This document shows, piece after piece, positions 1 through 11,500 of a stretch of DNA of 64,000 nucleotides. The position numbers and the translations under genes were made by a program. Below the pieces are notes generated by a model. It saw only the letters and a list, made by a program, of their open reading frames with translations, was not told the DNA's origin and ran no database searches. The stretch lies in NCBI RefSeq assembly GCF_003933245.1, contig NZ_QUSX01000004.1, forward strand, positions 62,001 through 126,000, in the 5' to 3' direction. This DNA comes from Maribacter algicola (GTDB taxonomy: Bacteria; Bacteroidota; Bacteroidia; Flavobacteriales; Flavobacteriaceae). Numbering within the stretch: the stretch's first letter is position 1; every line of letters starts with the position of its first letter.

Positions 1-1
1 A

Positions 2-1345
<1,344 letters not shown>

Positions 1346-1361
1346 ACTGCGTATTTGGGCA

Positions 1362-1369
1362 TATATTTG
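1362..1369 (+). promoter_or_regulatory. Candidate promoter -7 box for yidC
   Basis: TATATTTG is an exact match to the Bacteroidota -7 consensus TAnnTTTG, 41 bp before the yidC ATG and just after the pyrG stop. No clear TTTG -33 box is seen at the right spacing, so it is a moderate candidate. Confidence 0.45.
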
Positions 1370-1410
1370 CTCCTTGAGAACCAAATAATTACCGCACATA
1401 TTATATTTAA

Positions 1411-3264
1411 ATGGAAGAGAAGAAATTAGATGTAAAGTCTATCATTGGGTTTGTCTTGATTTTTGGAATCTTGATTTTCATGTTCTATCAAAACAAACCT
1501 ACTCCAGAAGAACTTGAGGCTCAGAAAGCGAAACAGGAACAAATGGATGCTGCTGCGGCCGAGGAGTCATCTCCCGAGGATATTGTAATTGACGATACCC
1601 CTGCCGTAAACCTAAATGATTCTACCGCCGTTGCAGGCTACAAGAGTCAAATAGGTGCATTTGGATTTACCACGCCAAAAGGAGGAACCACGGTATTGGA
1701 GAATGATGTGCTTTATTTGGAGATAAGTAACAAAGGAGGCCATGTGGTAGAGGCAAAAATGAAAAATTTTGTCACCTATGATTCGGTTCCCGTTTATTTG
1801 GTTAAGGATGGCAATTCTGCCTATGCCATTGATTTTTCTACTACTGATAATAGGGTCTTAAATACCAAGGATTTATTCTTTGAACCCACATTGAGCAAAT
1901 CAGGAGATAACCAGGTCCTCTCCATGAAGGCCAAGACTGCCAATAACCAATTTTTGGAATATAGGTATGAGATGAAGCCAAATGAATATTTGGTAGATTT
2001 TTCGGTACGTACCCAAGGTTTGGACCGAATCCTGAACAGTAATAAACCTGTTACATTTGATTGGAGGATGAAGGGTATCAGACATTCCAAAAGTATCGAA
2101 TATGAAAACAGGTATACCCGTTTGACCTATAACCACGAAGATGGTAAATTAAGCAAACTTTCTGCTGGCGGCGACGATGAGGAAACGGAAGAGGACATTA
2201 AATGGATTTCCTACAGACAGCATTTTTTTAGCTCTATTCTGGGAACGGATGAACCTTTTAAAACAGGGGAGTTGAAATCCCAAGATTTGGTCAAGGAAGA
2301 GAGTAGGACCTTTGGTTTTACAAAGAACTATACGTCCATACTACCTTTGGAAATCAAGGGAGGGGAAATCTCAAAAAATATGTACCTCTACTATGGCCCA
2401 ACGGATTTGGAAGTACTCTCCAATTACAAAGATTTGAAGTTGGCGGATTCCATTCCTTTTGGTTGGGGAATTTTTGGATGGATAAACCGCTATGTGTTTA
2501 CCCCGTTTTATGGATTGTTGAGCACCTATTTTCCATACGGAATTGCTATTATCATCATGACCATCCTAGTGCGGTTGGCCATGTCTCCAGTGACCTATAA
2601 ATCCTATTTATCCCAGGCAAAGATGAAGGTATTAAAGCCGGAAATCAATGAATTGAACGAGAAGTACAAGGACAATGCCATGAAAAAGCAGCAAGAGACC
2701 ATGAAATTATATGGTAAGGCCGGGGTAAGTCCCATGAGCGGATGTGTCCCGGCATTTTTACAAATGCCCATTTTCTACGCCCTGTTCATGTTTTTCCCAA
2801 CATCCTTTGCACTAAGGCAAAAATCTTTTTTATGGGCGGATGATCTATCTTCATTTGATACTATTTACCAATTCCCGGAGGGTTTCTCCATTCCTTTTTA
2901 TGGTGATCATGTAAGCCTTTTCCCTATTTTGGCATCTATTGCTATATTCTTTTATATGATGATGACCACAGGTCAAAACATGCCCACCCAACCCGGAATG
3001 CCCAATATGAAGTTCATCATGTATTTAATGCCTTTTATGATGTTGTTCTTCTTTAACAACTATGCCAGTGGTCTTAGTTTATATTATTTCGTTTCTAACT
3101 TGATTACCATTGGAATCATGTTGGTCATCAAGAATTTTATATTGGACAATGATAAAATCCATGCCCAGATTCAGGAAAACAAAAAGAAACCTAAGAAAGA
3201 AAATAAGTTTCAGCGTAAAATGCGGGAAATGATGGAGCAGGCAGAAGCCCAGAAGAAGAAATAG
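1411..3264 (+). CDS. yidC: Membrane protein insertase YidC
   Basis: YidC inserts and folds inner-membrane proteins, alone or with SecYEG. The 617-residue length fits Gram-negative YidC: an N-terminal membrane helix (about residues 12-27), a long periplasmic P1 beta domain (about 80-340), then the conserved five-helix core starting near FGWINRYVFTPFYGLL, with the cytoplasmic coiled loop KMKVLKPEINELNEKY and the segment MSGCVPAFLQMPIFYALF. The C-terminus is lysine-rich (KKKPKKENKFQRK), as is common in the family and probably helps ribosome contact. A strong terminator follows 24 bp after the stop. The start ATG directly precedes the hydrophobic helix, so the start is secure. Confidence 0.97.
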   Translation: MEEKKLDVKSIIGFVLIFGILIFMFYQNKPTPEELEAQKAKQEQMDAAAAEESSPEDIVIDDTPAVNLNDSTAVAGYKSQIGAFGFTTPKGGTTVLENDVLYLEISNKGGHVVEAKMKNFVTYDSVPVYLVKDGNSAYAIDFSTTDNRVLNTKDLFFEPTLSKSGDNQVLSMKAKTANNQFLEYRYEMKPNEYLVDFSVRTQGLDRILNSNKPVTFDWRMKGIRHSKSIEYENRYTRLTYNHEDGKLSKLSAGGDDEETEEDIKWISYRQHFFSSILGTDEPFKTGELKSQDLVKEESRTFGFTKNYTSILPLEIKGGEISKNMYLYYGPTDLEVLSNYKDLKLADSIPFGWGIFGWINRYVFTPFYGLLSTYFPYGIAIIIMTILVRLAMSPVTYKSYLSQAKMKVLKPEINELNEKYKDNAMKKQQETMKLYGKAGVSPMSGCVPAFLQMPIFYALFMFFPTSFALRQKSFLWADDLSSFDTIYQFPEGFSIPFYGDHVSLFPILASIAIFFYMMMTTGQNMPTQPGMPNMKFIMYLMPFMMLFFFNNYASGLSLYYFVSNLITIGIMLVIKNFILDNDKIHAQIQENKKKPKKENKFQRKMREMMEQAEAQKKK

Positions 3265-3288
3265 ATTTCCATTAAATTGAATAAAATG

Positions 3289-3319
3289 AAAAGCCTCTAC
3301 TATTTTAGTAGAGGCTTTT
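3289..3319 (+). terminator. Rho-independent terminator of yidC
   Basis: A perfect 12-bp stem, AAAAGCCTCTAC with GTAGAGGCTTTT, around a 7-nt loop. It ends in a short T run and lies 24 bp downstream of the yidC stop. Confidence 0.9.
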
Positions 3320-3528
3320 GCCATTGATTAAGGTTTGGTTTGGTAAGATTTGGGGATGTAAATATGGCGTATTAGTTTTCTAAAAAAAAAAAAGGGTTGT
3401 CAAGTAGGGTTATTTGTATGCTAATGAATAATAAGCTGATGTTAAAAATGAACGGATTCTTTTATTTCGGTTCACATTGGATATTTATATCGGAATGCTA
3501 TCATATTTATAAACCCTATAAATTTAAA
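3320..3528. other. AT-rich spacer between yidC and the fasciclin gene
   Basis: Together with the flanking terminators this makes about 305 bp without a gene. It holds the convergent ends of two transcripts and a run of 12 A around 3384-3396. I see no reading frame, RNA gene or repeat in it. Confidence 0.6.
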
Positions 3529-3549
3529 AAAGCCGCATGAAGCGGCTTT
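3529..3549 (-). terminator. Rho-independent terminator of the fasciclin gene
   Basis: An 8-bp stem, AAAGCCGC with GCGGCTTT, around the loop ATGAA. Read on the minus strand it is followed by a T run and lies about 20 bp past the fasciclin stop. Confidence 0.85.
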
Positions 3550-3569
3550 ATAAACGTTGATAAATTGGT

Positions 3570-5438
3570 TTAATTACTGGTGTTTGGTATCATCACTTTA
3601 TTAATGGCATGAATGACACCATTGAAGGCTTGTACATCCACCGCAATGATTCCAATATCAGTATTGCCTGAACCATCGATTATTGTAACATTGTTTTCAG
3701 AATTAATACTAAAAGTTAGCGTGTCCCCCTCTAAAGTTGCAGGAGAAACCAATCCATCGCTCAAATCATTTGAAACAATATTTCCTCCTGAAATAACGTG
3801 ATGATTGAGAACAGCTGTTAAAACATCTCCACTTGGTACTTCTGATAGTGCGGCAAAAGCATCGTTCACTGGCGCGAAGACCGTGAAAGGAGCCGGTGCC
3901 TCACCAGAGGTACTTAATACAGATACAAAATCAGGTTGGCCTTCGCTGGTAAGTGCGCCTACCAACGAGCTAAAGTTGGGGTCGGCCGTTGCGAAAGTAA
4001 CTACGGTAGGTAAATCTATGACGGTATCCACGGCATGTATTATTCCGTTCGTCGCTACAATATCTGCTGCAGCAACTGTACTTGTACCATTTATCCGTAC
4101 ACCATCATCTACATTTATATACAGACTTAAGTTATCACCATCCGCATTGGTAGCTAAACTATTCACATACATATTGGTCAAGCTTCCGGAAGTTGCTGCT
4201 GTTCCTGAAATTACATGATTGGATAATATTGCATTTAAATCATTGCCATCTGGATTCATAAAGCTGCCAAATGCCGTATTTAAAGGTGCAAAAATAGTAT
4301 AATCTGTTTCAGAATCGGAAAGCAAGTCGGTAAAAGTTGTATTTTCATCTGTGGTAAGAGCTCCTACTAATGAAGATAGGTTTGGATTTGCTACTGCGTG
4401 GTCGACTATATTTGGTAGACCAATGACCGAATTTACAATATGCACTACACCATTAATCGCCTTGTTATCCGCAGAGGTTACCTCTGCAACCCCATTTATC
4501 TCAACACCACCTTCCGTATTTATGAAAAGGCTTAGGTTACTATCATTAGGCCCGGCTGTTGACAGTGAAGAAACATAACCTGTGGTAAGATCTGTAGATA
4601 AATTGGTGCCATTAACTACATGGTTTAATAACACTTGGGTAAGAACTTCAACAGGTACGTCGTCAAGACTGGCAAAATTGTTTGCGGTCAAGAAAGCTTC
4701 AAAAGCATCATTGGTAGGTGCAAAAACGGTAAAAGGACCTCCATCGGCCAATACAGCGGGTAAATCACCATTAGCGGTCAATAGCGCATCCACTAAAATG
4801 CTCAGGTTTGGTACCGAGATTGCTAAATCTGTAATGGAACTTAATAAAACGTCACTTAACGCGTCCAAAGCAGATTGGGGTATTAGAACCTTATCAATTA
4901 TATGCACGACACCATTTTCAGTTTGTATATCAGCAGTAGTAACTGATGCCATTTCACCAGCAGCGTCTGTAAAAGAAACACCTCCAACTAAACTTACGCT
5001 TAAGTTTTCACCTTGGACAGTAGTAATTGATTGACCTTCTTGAAGCTGATCGGAAGTAACTGCAACTCCTGAAACCACATGATACGTTAGTATAGTGGCC
5101 AATAAATCTTGTAATTGTTGGCTATTAAAATCATCAAGGGAATCAAATCCGTCCAATCGATTCAACAAGTCCGTAAAAGCTTCATTTGATGGTGCCAATA
5201 CCGTAAAATCAATGTCCTCGTTGCTCAAGGTGGTAATCAAATCATTATTGGAACTTTCGTCTGCTTTGGATAAGGCAGAAACCAATGAACTTAAGGAACT
5301 TGTTGCTTGTGCAGTTTCGACAATGTTGTCGTCTTCAATTATAATAGGACTTGGTTGATCGTCGTCACTACAAGAAAAGAAAAATGCCACCATCAAGAGC
5401 AAAATGGCAGGCTTCATAAATGTTTTAAAAGTTTTCAT
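3570..5438 (-). CDS. Four-domain fasciclin (FAS1) lipoprotein
   Basis: A secreted, lipid-anchored protein of 622 residues. The N-terminus is a lipoprotein signal with the lipobox FFFSC (Cys near residue 23) followed by the acidic stretch SDDD. Four FAS1 domains follow, at about residues 40-195, 196-345, 346-483 and 484-622; each shows the family pattern of an NLSxLVxAL opening, a central FTVFAPxNDAF (or TVLAPSNEAF, TIFAPLNTAF) and a closing NGVVHxxxxV. FAS1 domains are known in cell adhesion and matrix binding, so an adhesive or envelope role is likely, but no ligand can be read from the sequence. It is a single-gene unit with its own terminator, divergent from mnmA. Confidence 0.92.
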   Translation of the reverse strand: MKTFKTFMKPAILLLMVAFFFSCSDDDQPSPIIIEDDNIVETAQATSSLSSLVSALSKADESSNNDLITTLSNEDIDFTVLAPSNEAFTDLLNRLDGFDSLDDFNSQQLQDLLATILTYHVVSGVAVTSDQLQEGQSITTVQGENLSVSLVGGVSFTDAAGEMASVTTADIQTENGVVHIIDKVLIPQSALDALSDVLLSSITDLAISVPNLSILVDALLTANGDLPAVLADGGPFTVFAPTNDAFEAFLTANNFASLDDVPVEVLTQVLLNHVVNGTNLSTDLTTGYVSSLSTAGPNDSNLSLFINTEGGVEINGVAEVTSADNKAINGVVHIVNSVIGLPNIVDHAVANPNLSSLVGALTTDENTTFTDLLSDSETDYTIFAPLNTAFGSFMNPDGNDLNAILSNHVISGTAATSGSLTNMYVNSLATNADGDNLSLYINVDDGVRINGTSTVAAADIVATNGIIHAVDTVIDLPTVVTFATADPNFSSLVGALTSEGQPDFVSVLSTSGEAPAPFTVFAPVNDAFAALSEVPSGDVLTAVLNHHVISGGNIVSNDLSDGLVSPATLEGDTLTFSINSENNVTIIDGSGNTDIGIIAVDVQAFNGVIHAINKVMIPNTSN

Positions 5439-5748
5439 GTCAATTTTGTTTAATTATTTGACAAGAAAATTAAACAAAATATTATTGTTGAAATTAAAGA
5501 TTTGTTAATTTTGACTTGGTGATTAACTTGGTTTAGGTTGTTTTTTTGGTTTGAACGCACACAATTTGGGGTGTTTTTGGCTTCTTCTTTTCTGATTTAT
5601 CAATAAATTTTTTTATTAAACTTTAACATAAACCTTTGATTTAAAATCTTCTTATAGCATAGGTTTCAATATTTTTCAGCTTTCGGATAAACATTTTTAG
5701 ACATTTCAATATACTTCCCAGAATTATTATAATTGTAATCCGGTATTC
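5439..5748. other. Divergent intergenic region, fasciclin / mnmA
   Basis: About 345 bp of very AT-rich DNA separates the divergent fasciclin and mnmA starts. Besides the mnmA -7 box it holds a second plus-strand TAATTTTG at 5506-5513 with TTG 18 bp upstream, which is 270 bp before mnmA and could be chance or a small transcript. No convincing coding frame is present. Confidence 0.5.
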
Positions 5749-5756
5749 TAATTTTG
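5749..5756 (+). promoter_or_regulatory. Candidate promoter -7 box for mnmA
   Basis: TAATTTTG matches the Bacteroidota -7 consensus exactly, 27 bp before the ATG at 5784. This placement makes the in-frame TTG at 5754 upstream of the transcription start and supports the ATG. Confidence 0.55.
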
Positions 5757-5783
5757 TACTTTTGTTACGCCAAACAGGTCAGT

Positions 5784-6974
5784 ATGAAAAAAGTTGTAGT
5801 TGGACTTTCCGGGGGAGTAGATTCCAGCGTGGCAGCCTATCTTTTAAAGGAGCAAGGCTATGATGTCATTGGGCTTTTTATGAAAAATTGGCACGATGAT
5901 TCCGTAACCATCTCTGAGGAATGCCCGTGGTTAGAGGATAGCAATGATGCGCTCATTGTTGCTGAAAAACTGGGTATTCCTTTTCAAACTGTGGACCTGA
6001 GTGCACAGTACAAGGAAAGAATTGTGGACTATATGTTCCGTGAATATGAAATGGGACGCACGCCTAACCCTGATGTACTTTGCAATAGGGAAATCAAATT
6101 CGATGTTTTTCTCAAAATTGCCATGGAGTTAGGCGCGGATTATGTAGCTACGGGCCATTATTGCAGAAAAGGGACCCTTGTTAATCCCGATGGTACGGAA
6201 ACCTATCAGCTTTTGGCCGGCAAGGATAAAAACAAGGATCAGTCCTATTTTTTATGCCAACTTTCCCAAGAACAATTGTCAAGGACATTGTTTCCCATTG
6301 GTGAGTTAACCAAACCCGAAGTACGGCAAATTGCCGCAAAAATGGATTTGATTACGGCCGATAAAAAAGACTCGCAAGGTTTGTGTTTTATAGGAAAAGT
6401 TCGCCTTCCCGAATTTTTGCAGCAACAATTGAAACCCAAAAAAGGTAAAATTATAGAGGTTGCCTCAACAGAAAGTAAATATAATCAGGTTGTACCGCAC
6501 TTTGATGATAAGGTTTCCGAACTTGAGTTTTTTGCAAAAAAGCCCCAGTATACCCTTGCGGATGGTAACGTGGTAGGGGAGCACCAAGGGGCCCATTATT
6601 TTACCAAAGGTCAGCGTAAAGGACTACAAGTAGGGGGAACCAAAGAGCCGTTGTTCGTTATTGAAACCGATGTTGACGAGAATGTGATTTACACGGGACA
6701 AGGAAAATCGCACCCCGGACTTTACAGGAGAACTTTGTTCGTTCAGGAGTCGGAAATACATTGGGTCAGACCGGATTTACGCTTAAAAACCGAAGAAAAC
6801 TTATCCGTTAAGGCAAGGATCAGGTATCGCCAAGAACTTCAAAATGCCATTCTTTATAAAATTGAAAATGGATTGTACGTGGATTTTGAGGAAGAGCAAT
6901 CGGCCATAACGGAAGGACAATTTGTAGCTTGGTATCAGGATGACGAGCTTCTAGGTTCCGGGGTTATTTCATAA
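5784..6974 (+). CDS. mnmA: tRNA-specific 2-thiouridylase MnmA
   Basis: MnmA uses ATP and persulfide sulfur to thiolate U34 in the wobble position of tRNA Lys, Glu and Gln. I choose the ATG that gives [17 protein letters not shown], because the longer frame begins with a TTG inside the predicted promoter. The N-terminal PP-loop motif SGGVDSS is present, the catalytic Cys pair is seen in [12 protein letters not shown] and [10 protein letters not shown], and GHYCRK lies between. The C-terminal half is the tRNA-binding beta-barrel region ([11 protein letters not shown]). The length of 396 residues is usual. The next gene on the same strand begins 45 bp downstream and may be co-transcribed. Confidence 0.97.
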   Translation: MKKVVVGLSGGVDSSVAAYLLKEQGYDVIGLFMKNWHDDSVTISEECPWLEDSNDALIVAEKLGIPFQTVDLSAQYKERIVDYMFREYEMGRTPNPDVLCNREIKFDVFLKIAMELGADYVATGHYCRKGTLVNPDGTETYQLLAGKDKNKDQSYFLCQLSQEQLSRTLFPIGELTKPEVRQIAAKMDLITADKKDSQGLCFIGKVRLPEFLQQQLKPKKGKIIEVASTESKYNQVVPHFDDKVSELEFFAKKPQYTLADGNVVGEHQGAHYFTKGQRKGLQVGGTKEPLFVIETDVDENVIYTGQGKSHPGLYRRTLFVQESEIHWVRPDLRLKTEENLSVKARIRYRQELQNAILYKIENGLYVDFEEEQSAITEGQFVAWYQDDELLGSGVIS

Positions 6975-7019
6975 AGGTTATTGGGATTACCAAAGTCACA
7001 ACATCCAAAATTTGAATCA

Positions 7020-7964
7020 ATGCAGAATAGGATTACAGAATTATTCCGTGTGAAATACCCAATTATTCAGGCAGGAATGGTATGGGCCAGTGGCTGGAAA
7101 TTGGCATCGGCGGTTTCCAATGCCGGCGGATTGGGGCTAATTGGAGCAGGAAGTATGTATCCGGAAGTTTTAAGAGAGCATATTAGAAAATGTAAAAGGG
7201 TAACGAATAAGCCCTTTGGGGTCAATGTTCCTATGTTATATCCGGAGATTGACAAGATTTTCAAGATAATCGTAGAAGAAGGGGTTAAAATTGTTTTTAC
7301 TTCCGCCGGTAACCCAAAAACGTGGTCTTCCTACCTAAAGGATAATGGAATAACGGTGGTACATGTTGTAAGTAGTTTAAAATTTGCATTAAAGGCCCAA
7401 GAGGCCGGAGTCAATGCCATTGTTGCCGAAGGTTTTGAAGCGGGGGGTCACAACGGAAGGGATGAAACTACGACCTTCGTACTTATCCCCATGGTTAAGG
7501 AGAAAATCCATATACCGATTATTGCTGCTGGGGGAATTGCAACCGGAGCGGGGATGCTCGCTGCCATGGTTCTTGGTGCCGATGGCGTACAAATTGGAAG
7601 TAGGTTTGTAGCGAGTGAAGAAGCTTCCAGTCATTCAAGTTTTAAGGAAGAGGTTGTAAAGGCCAAGGAAGGGGACACCCAGTTGACCTTGAAGGAATTG
7701 ACTCCTGTGCGACTTTTAAAAAATAAATTTTACTTGGAAGTGCAAGCCGCCTACGATAGGGATGCCTCATTTGAAGAACTCAAAAGTCTTTTAGGCAGGG
7801 GCAGGGCCAAAAATGGAATGTTCGAAGGTGACTTGGAAGAAGGCGAACTAGAAATAGGTCAGGTTTCATCGATTATCCATGAAATAAAACCAGCTAAGCA
7901 AATTGTGGAGGAAATCATGTGTCAATACAGGGATTGTCTAACACTTTTTTGCACCGGGAAATAA
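7020..7964 (+). CDS. NAD(P)H-/FMN-dependent nitronate monooxygenase family protein
   Basis: A TIM-barrel FMN enzyme of the nitronate monooxygenase / 2-nitropropane dioxygenase-like family, which also includes FabK-type enoyl reductases. The ATG at 7020 gives MQNRITELFRVKYPIIQAGM, the normal family N-terminus; an upstream in-frame TTG at 6981 would add 13 unlikely residues. Seen motifs are GGLGLIGAG, the substrate-side segment EGFEAGGHNGRDETTTF with the conserved His, and the phosphate-binding PIIAAGGIATG followed by GADGVQIGSRF. The last dozen residues (CQYRDCLTLFCTGK) are Cys-rich and may be a strain-specific tail. The physiological substrate cannot be told from sequence; a detoxification or redox role is usual. 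Confidence 0.88.
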   Translation: MQNRITELFRVKYPIIQAGMVWASGWKLASAVSNAGGLGLIGAGSMYPEVLREHIRKCKRVTNKPFGVNVPMLYPEIDKIFKIIVEEGVKIVFTSAGNPKTWSSYLKDNGITVVHVVSSLKFALKAQEAGVNAIVAEGFEAGGHNGRDETTTFVLIPMVKEKIHIPIIAAGGIATGAGMLAAMVLGADGVQIGSRFVASEEASSHSSFKEEVVKAKEGDTQLTLKELTPVRLLKNKFYLEVQAAYDRDASFEELKSLLGRGRAKNGMFEGDLEEGELEIGQVSSIIHEIKPAKQIVEEIMCQYRDCLTLFCTGK

Positions 7965-7992
7965 TTTTCATTTTAGGAAATTGATAACTGGT

Positions 7993-8517
7993 TTAATTTT
8001 CTTCTTCCTTTGAAAATGTAAATGTAATTCTTGCACCGGTCAGTACACCGTTTACTTCCTGAACGTCCAGGGAAAGGGTATATGAAAATTGTGAATCATC
8101 CTCGTTAAAGGTGACATCATAAACATTTGAACCACAGGATACAACCAGCAAAAGCTCGTTTTGACTCAATTGCCAAGTCCCGGATGTTGTACTCTTTGTG
8201 CAGCCATCCGTTTGAGTACCGGTGTTATAAGTATATGTCCTATTCTGATTGAATGTGTAAAATGCATCTTTGGAACAATCGCTGGATTGGTTGTAAATAT
8301 CCGTGCTTGGATTGTCTTGGGAATCATTGCTAATATCCACCTCTGTGTCTGCCGTTATTGCGCTGATTTTCCAGGTACCTACAAGCGTCCCTTCCGTTTC
8401 CAACAAATCTCCAGTTAAAGGCGATGGACATGCTACGGGGTCCTCGTTTAGATTACAATTAACGAATAGCATGCATAGCATGGCAAATCCCAATTTCTTA
8501 ATAAAATGCGAGTTCAT
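7993..8517 (-). CDS. Lipocalin-like lipoprotein
   Basis: A 174-residue predicted lipoprotein with the signal MNSHFIKKLGFAMLCMLF and lipobox FVNC. The mature part contains the pattern LVGTWKIS, a mid segment YTFNQNRTYTYNTG, then TSGTWQLSQNELLL, which is the typical arrangement of lipocalin-like beta-barrel domains of Bacteroidota. Cys residues flank the domain (VACPSP, SDCSKD, DGCTKS, VSCGSN) and could form disulfides in the periplasm. No ligand is known for this group. It is convergent with the nitronate monooxygenase gene, 28 bp apart, without a clear terminator between them. Confidence 0.75.
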   Translation of the reverse strand: MNSHFIKKLGFAMLCMLFVNCNLNEDPVACPSPLTGDLLETEGTLVGTWKISAITADTEVDISNDSQDNPSTDIYNQSSDCSKDAFYTFNQNRTYTYNTGTQTDGCTKSTTSGTWQLSQNELLLVVSCGSNVYDVTFNEDDSQFSYTLSLDVQEVNGVLTGARITFTFSKEEEN

Positions 8518-8595
8518 AACCTTCTTTAATCAGAAGATGCGATTATAGTAAAAGGTTGCCTAAGATGTTTGACTTTTTAAATGAATCATATTTCT

Positions 8596-11500
8596 TTAAG
8601 CTCCTTTATCTTGTTGTTTCAAACTACCCAAGTACTCCATTAAATCCCTAAGTTCCCTTCTTGTAATCATTCTGCCCATGGGAGGCATGGCGGAAACCGA
8701 GTTCTCCCTCTTTTTTATTCTTCCTTTAGGAACGCGCATAGGTTCCGCTTCAGAAGTACGCAACAGCAGTTCTTTGCTGTTTTCTTCCAAAGGTACGCCG
8801 GAGACCATTTGTCCATCGGTTAGGGTGAGGTTTACGGTGCCATATCCTGGTGCCAATCTAGCACTGGGTTCAATAAGGGCTTCCAAAATTTGTTCACGCG
8901 TCAAAATATTCGCGATATTATCCAGCGGGGGACCTACCTCTCCTCCCGAGCCGTTTACTGCATGACAGCGCACACACTGGGCCGTTGGGTTACTATTAAA
9001 AACATCCCTTCCGTTCCATCTATTGCCTCCGTACAAAGTCTCTAAATATGAATCGGCCGTGTAGCCCGCGTCATTCAGCTTGTCCATTTTGGCGATTAAA
9101 ACAGAATCTTCGGTTGCCGCTACAGACTCCATTAAATCGAGGATGATATCTTGTCCCAACCTATTTTTACTCGCTTTGTCAATGAGGCTGTTCAAGATGG
9201 CATTGGTTTTATCCTTGGGTAGATCACCCAATACATTCAACATACTTTGTTGTTCCCTTGTGGACCCATTTTGAAATATGGGGTCGACCAAGGTTGGAAG
9301 TTTTTCTTTGGGAAGGTTTAATTGGGCCAATAAACCCACAGCCGCGGTTCTCACTTCCTCGTTGGCATCTTTCATGCCCAAGGACATGGCCACTTCCATT
9401 CTTCCGTAGTCCAGATTTCCCAAGGCCGATAAAACGGCGGCCCTAACTTCCGCATTTTTACTATTCCTGAAAATGTTGAAGAGTTTGTCATTATAGCTAT
9501 CGATACCTACGGCACTTAAAGCTTTTGACACTCCAATAAGGATTTCAGGATTTTTTTGCTCCAGAAAAACGGGGATTTCCTGCTCCAATCGGTTTTTTAA
9601 CTGACTGCTATCCCTGATGATTTCGCCCCTATACCTACCATCGACCCGGTCTAAAACAGAAGGTTTGTTCCATGTACTTAAGGCCGATAGCGCCTCGCCC
9701 CTTAAAACATTGGAAACGGTCTCTCTTTTTGCAAAATCAATCAGGTCCTGTAAGGCCTCATCACTTCCCACACGCAACGCCGCATTGATGGCCCTTCTCA
9801 ACAAGGGTTCAGATTTGTACTTTTCGTTTCTCAGTAGTGCAGCAAGATCCGGCAAGGCAGCTTCTATAGACCAATCATCGTTGATGGCCCTGGCCACTTC
9901 CGTAACAATATAGGTGTCCGGATCTGAAAGGAATACGCTTATTTCCGGACTCTGAAGTTTTCTCAGTACCAATACGGCCGCCAAACGGAGACTTCTATCT
10001 TCATGGCTTGCCAAAGCAACCATTGGCTCTACCTTGCCTATTCTGGAAAGGGCAAGAACCGCAGCATGCCTCAAATAGAGGTCTTGGTCATCATTGACGG
10101 CAAGCATTTGGATTAAAGGCTCTATGGCAGGTTCGTAGGCCAAACGTCCCAATGCCTGTGCCGCGTAAAATTTAACCCTATCGTTCTCATGTTTCAGCAA
10201 TGTTATTAATGTTTCCGATGCATCGGGGTACCGAACGTCGCCCAATACTTTGGCTACTTGGGCAATAATCTCGGAATCGCTATCCGATAACAATGGCACT
10301 AATGGTTCCGCTTTTTTTGGATTATCCGATGCAATTTGGCCAATACCCCAAATGGCATGTATCTTGGCGAACTGGTTTTCTTCTTCCACGATGGCCTTTT
10401 CCAAGGCCCGATATCCCCAAAATGTCCTATTTGCAAGTTCAAACTGGGCCTTTAACCTGATACGCATATCCTCATAACTTAATAACTTGATGAGGTTTTC
10501 AGTGTCATCATCTTTATAATTATGGGTCATCAGCTTTTGGGTCTCCAAACGTTGTTGTTCCAAATCGTTTTCCGTTTCCGTAACATCCAATTTCCAAACC
10601 CTACCAAAATCTTTGGACCCCCATCCATTGATCCAATCGGCCAGATACAAGGCTCCGTCAGGTCCAAAGGCGATACCAGTAGGCAAAACTCCTGTTAAAA
10701 TGGATTCGTCCGAACCCAGTTCAAAAGATGCCCCTTTCGGTTTTAGATCAAAGGACCAGATGTGGGACCTGCTGGGATCACCTACAAACTCCACCAAAAA
10801 GAATTTGTCCAACCATTTTTTTCCCAAGGCCGTTCCCGGGTTATAAAGCATTCCGGTGGGACCGTTGTGAAAATTTTGAATTGGTGGAATGATGTAAGCG
10901 GCTTGTCCTTCCCATCTTGGAACATATAATTTTTCGTCCATCCAAACATTGTATCCATTATTGTTCGGGTCAGTATACTTCCCATATTGCCAGTTGGCAC
11001 GCCAGCCAGCGTCAGACCCTTCTACAATATGCACCAAACGCTCGCTCTCGCCCTTGTGGTCCCCATCATTATCGGAGGAAATAATATTTCCGTAGGCATC
11101 AAACACAAATTCATGGGTATTTCGTAGTCCACGGGCAAAGACCTCAAAATTACTTCCATCTGGATTGCTACGTACGATGACCCCTTGATTGGGGTATTTA
11201 TGGTTGACCCCATCAACAGTAGTGATGTTCGCACCAATATCGCCTATGCCCCAATATATTTTACCATCGGGACCTTGGGTGGCCCCGGACATACCATGTC
11301 CACCAAAACCAATATGTACCGCAAAGCCGGTCGCTATACTTGTTTTTTCATCCAAGATTTTATCTCCATTGGTATCCTTCAGGCGATACATATCCGGTCC
11401 AATGCCCACAAAAACATCCTCGTCACGAACTAAAAGAGCCCCGGCAACATCATTGATTTCATCATTGAAGTCATTGAGAATCTGGGTAGATACGTCCGCG

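Noticed and set aside
3613-5358. A chain of plus-strand reading frames opposite the fasciclin gene
   Set aside because: They lack signal peptides, families and promoters, and arise from codon bias in the repeats of the real minus-strand gene.
5506-5513. Second plus-strand TAATTTTG as a promoter of a small RNA
   Set aside because: In such AT-rich DNA the box is expected by chance, and no hairpin or terminator follows before the mnmA promoter.
5754-5783. TTG at 5754 as start of mnmA
   Set aside because: It overlaps the predicted -7 box, and the family N-terminus begins at the ATG at 5784.
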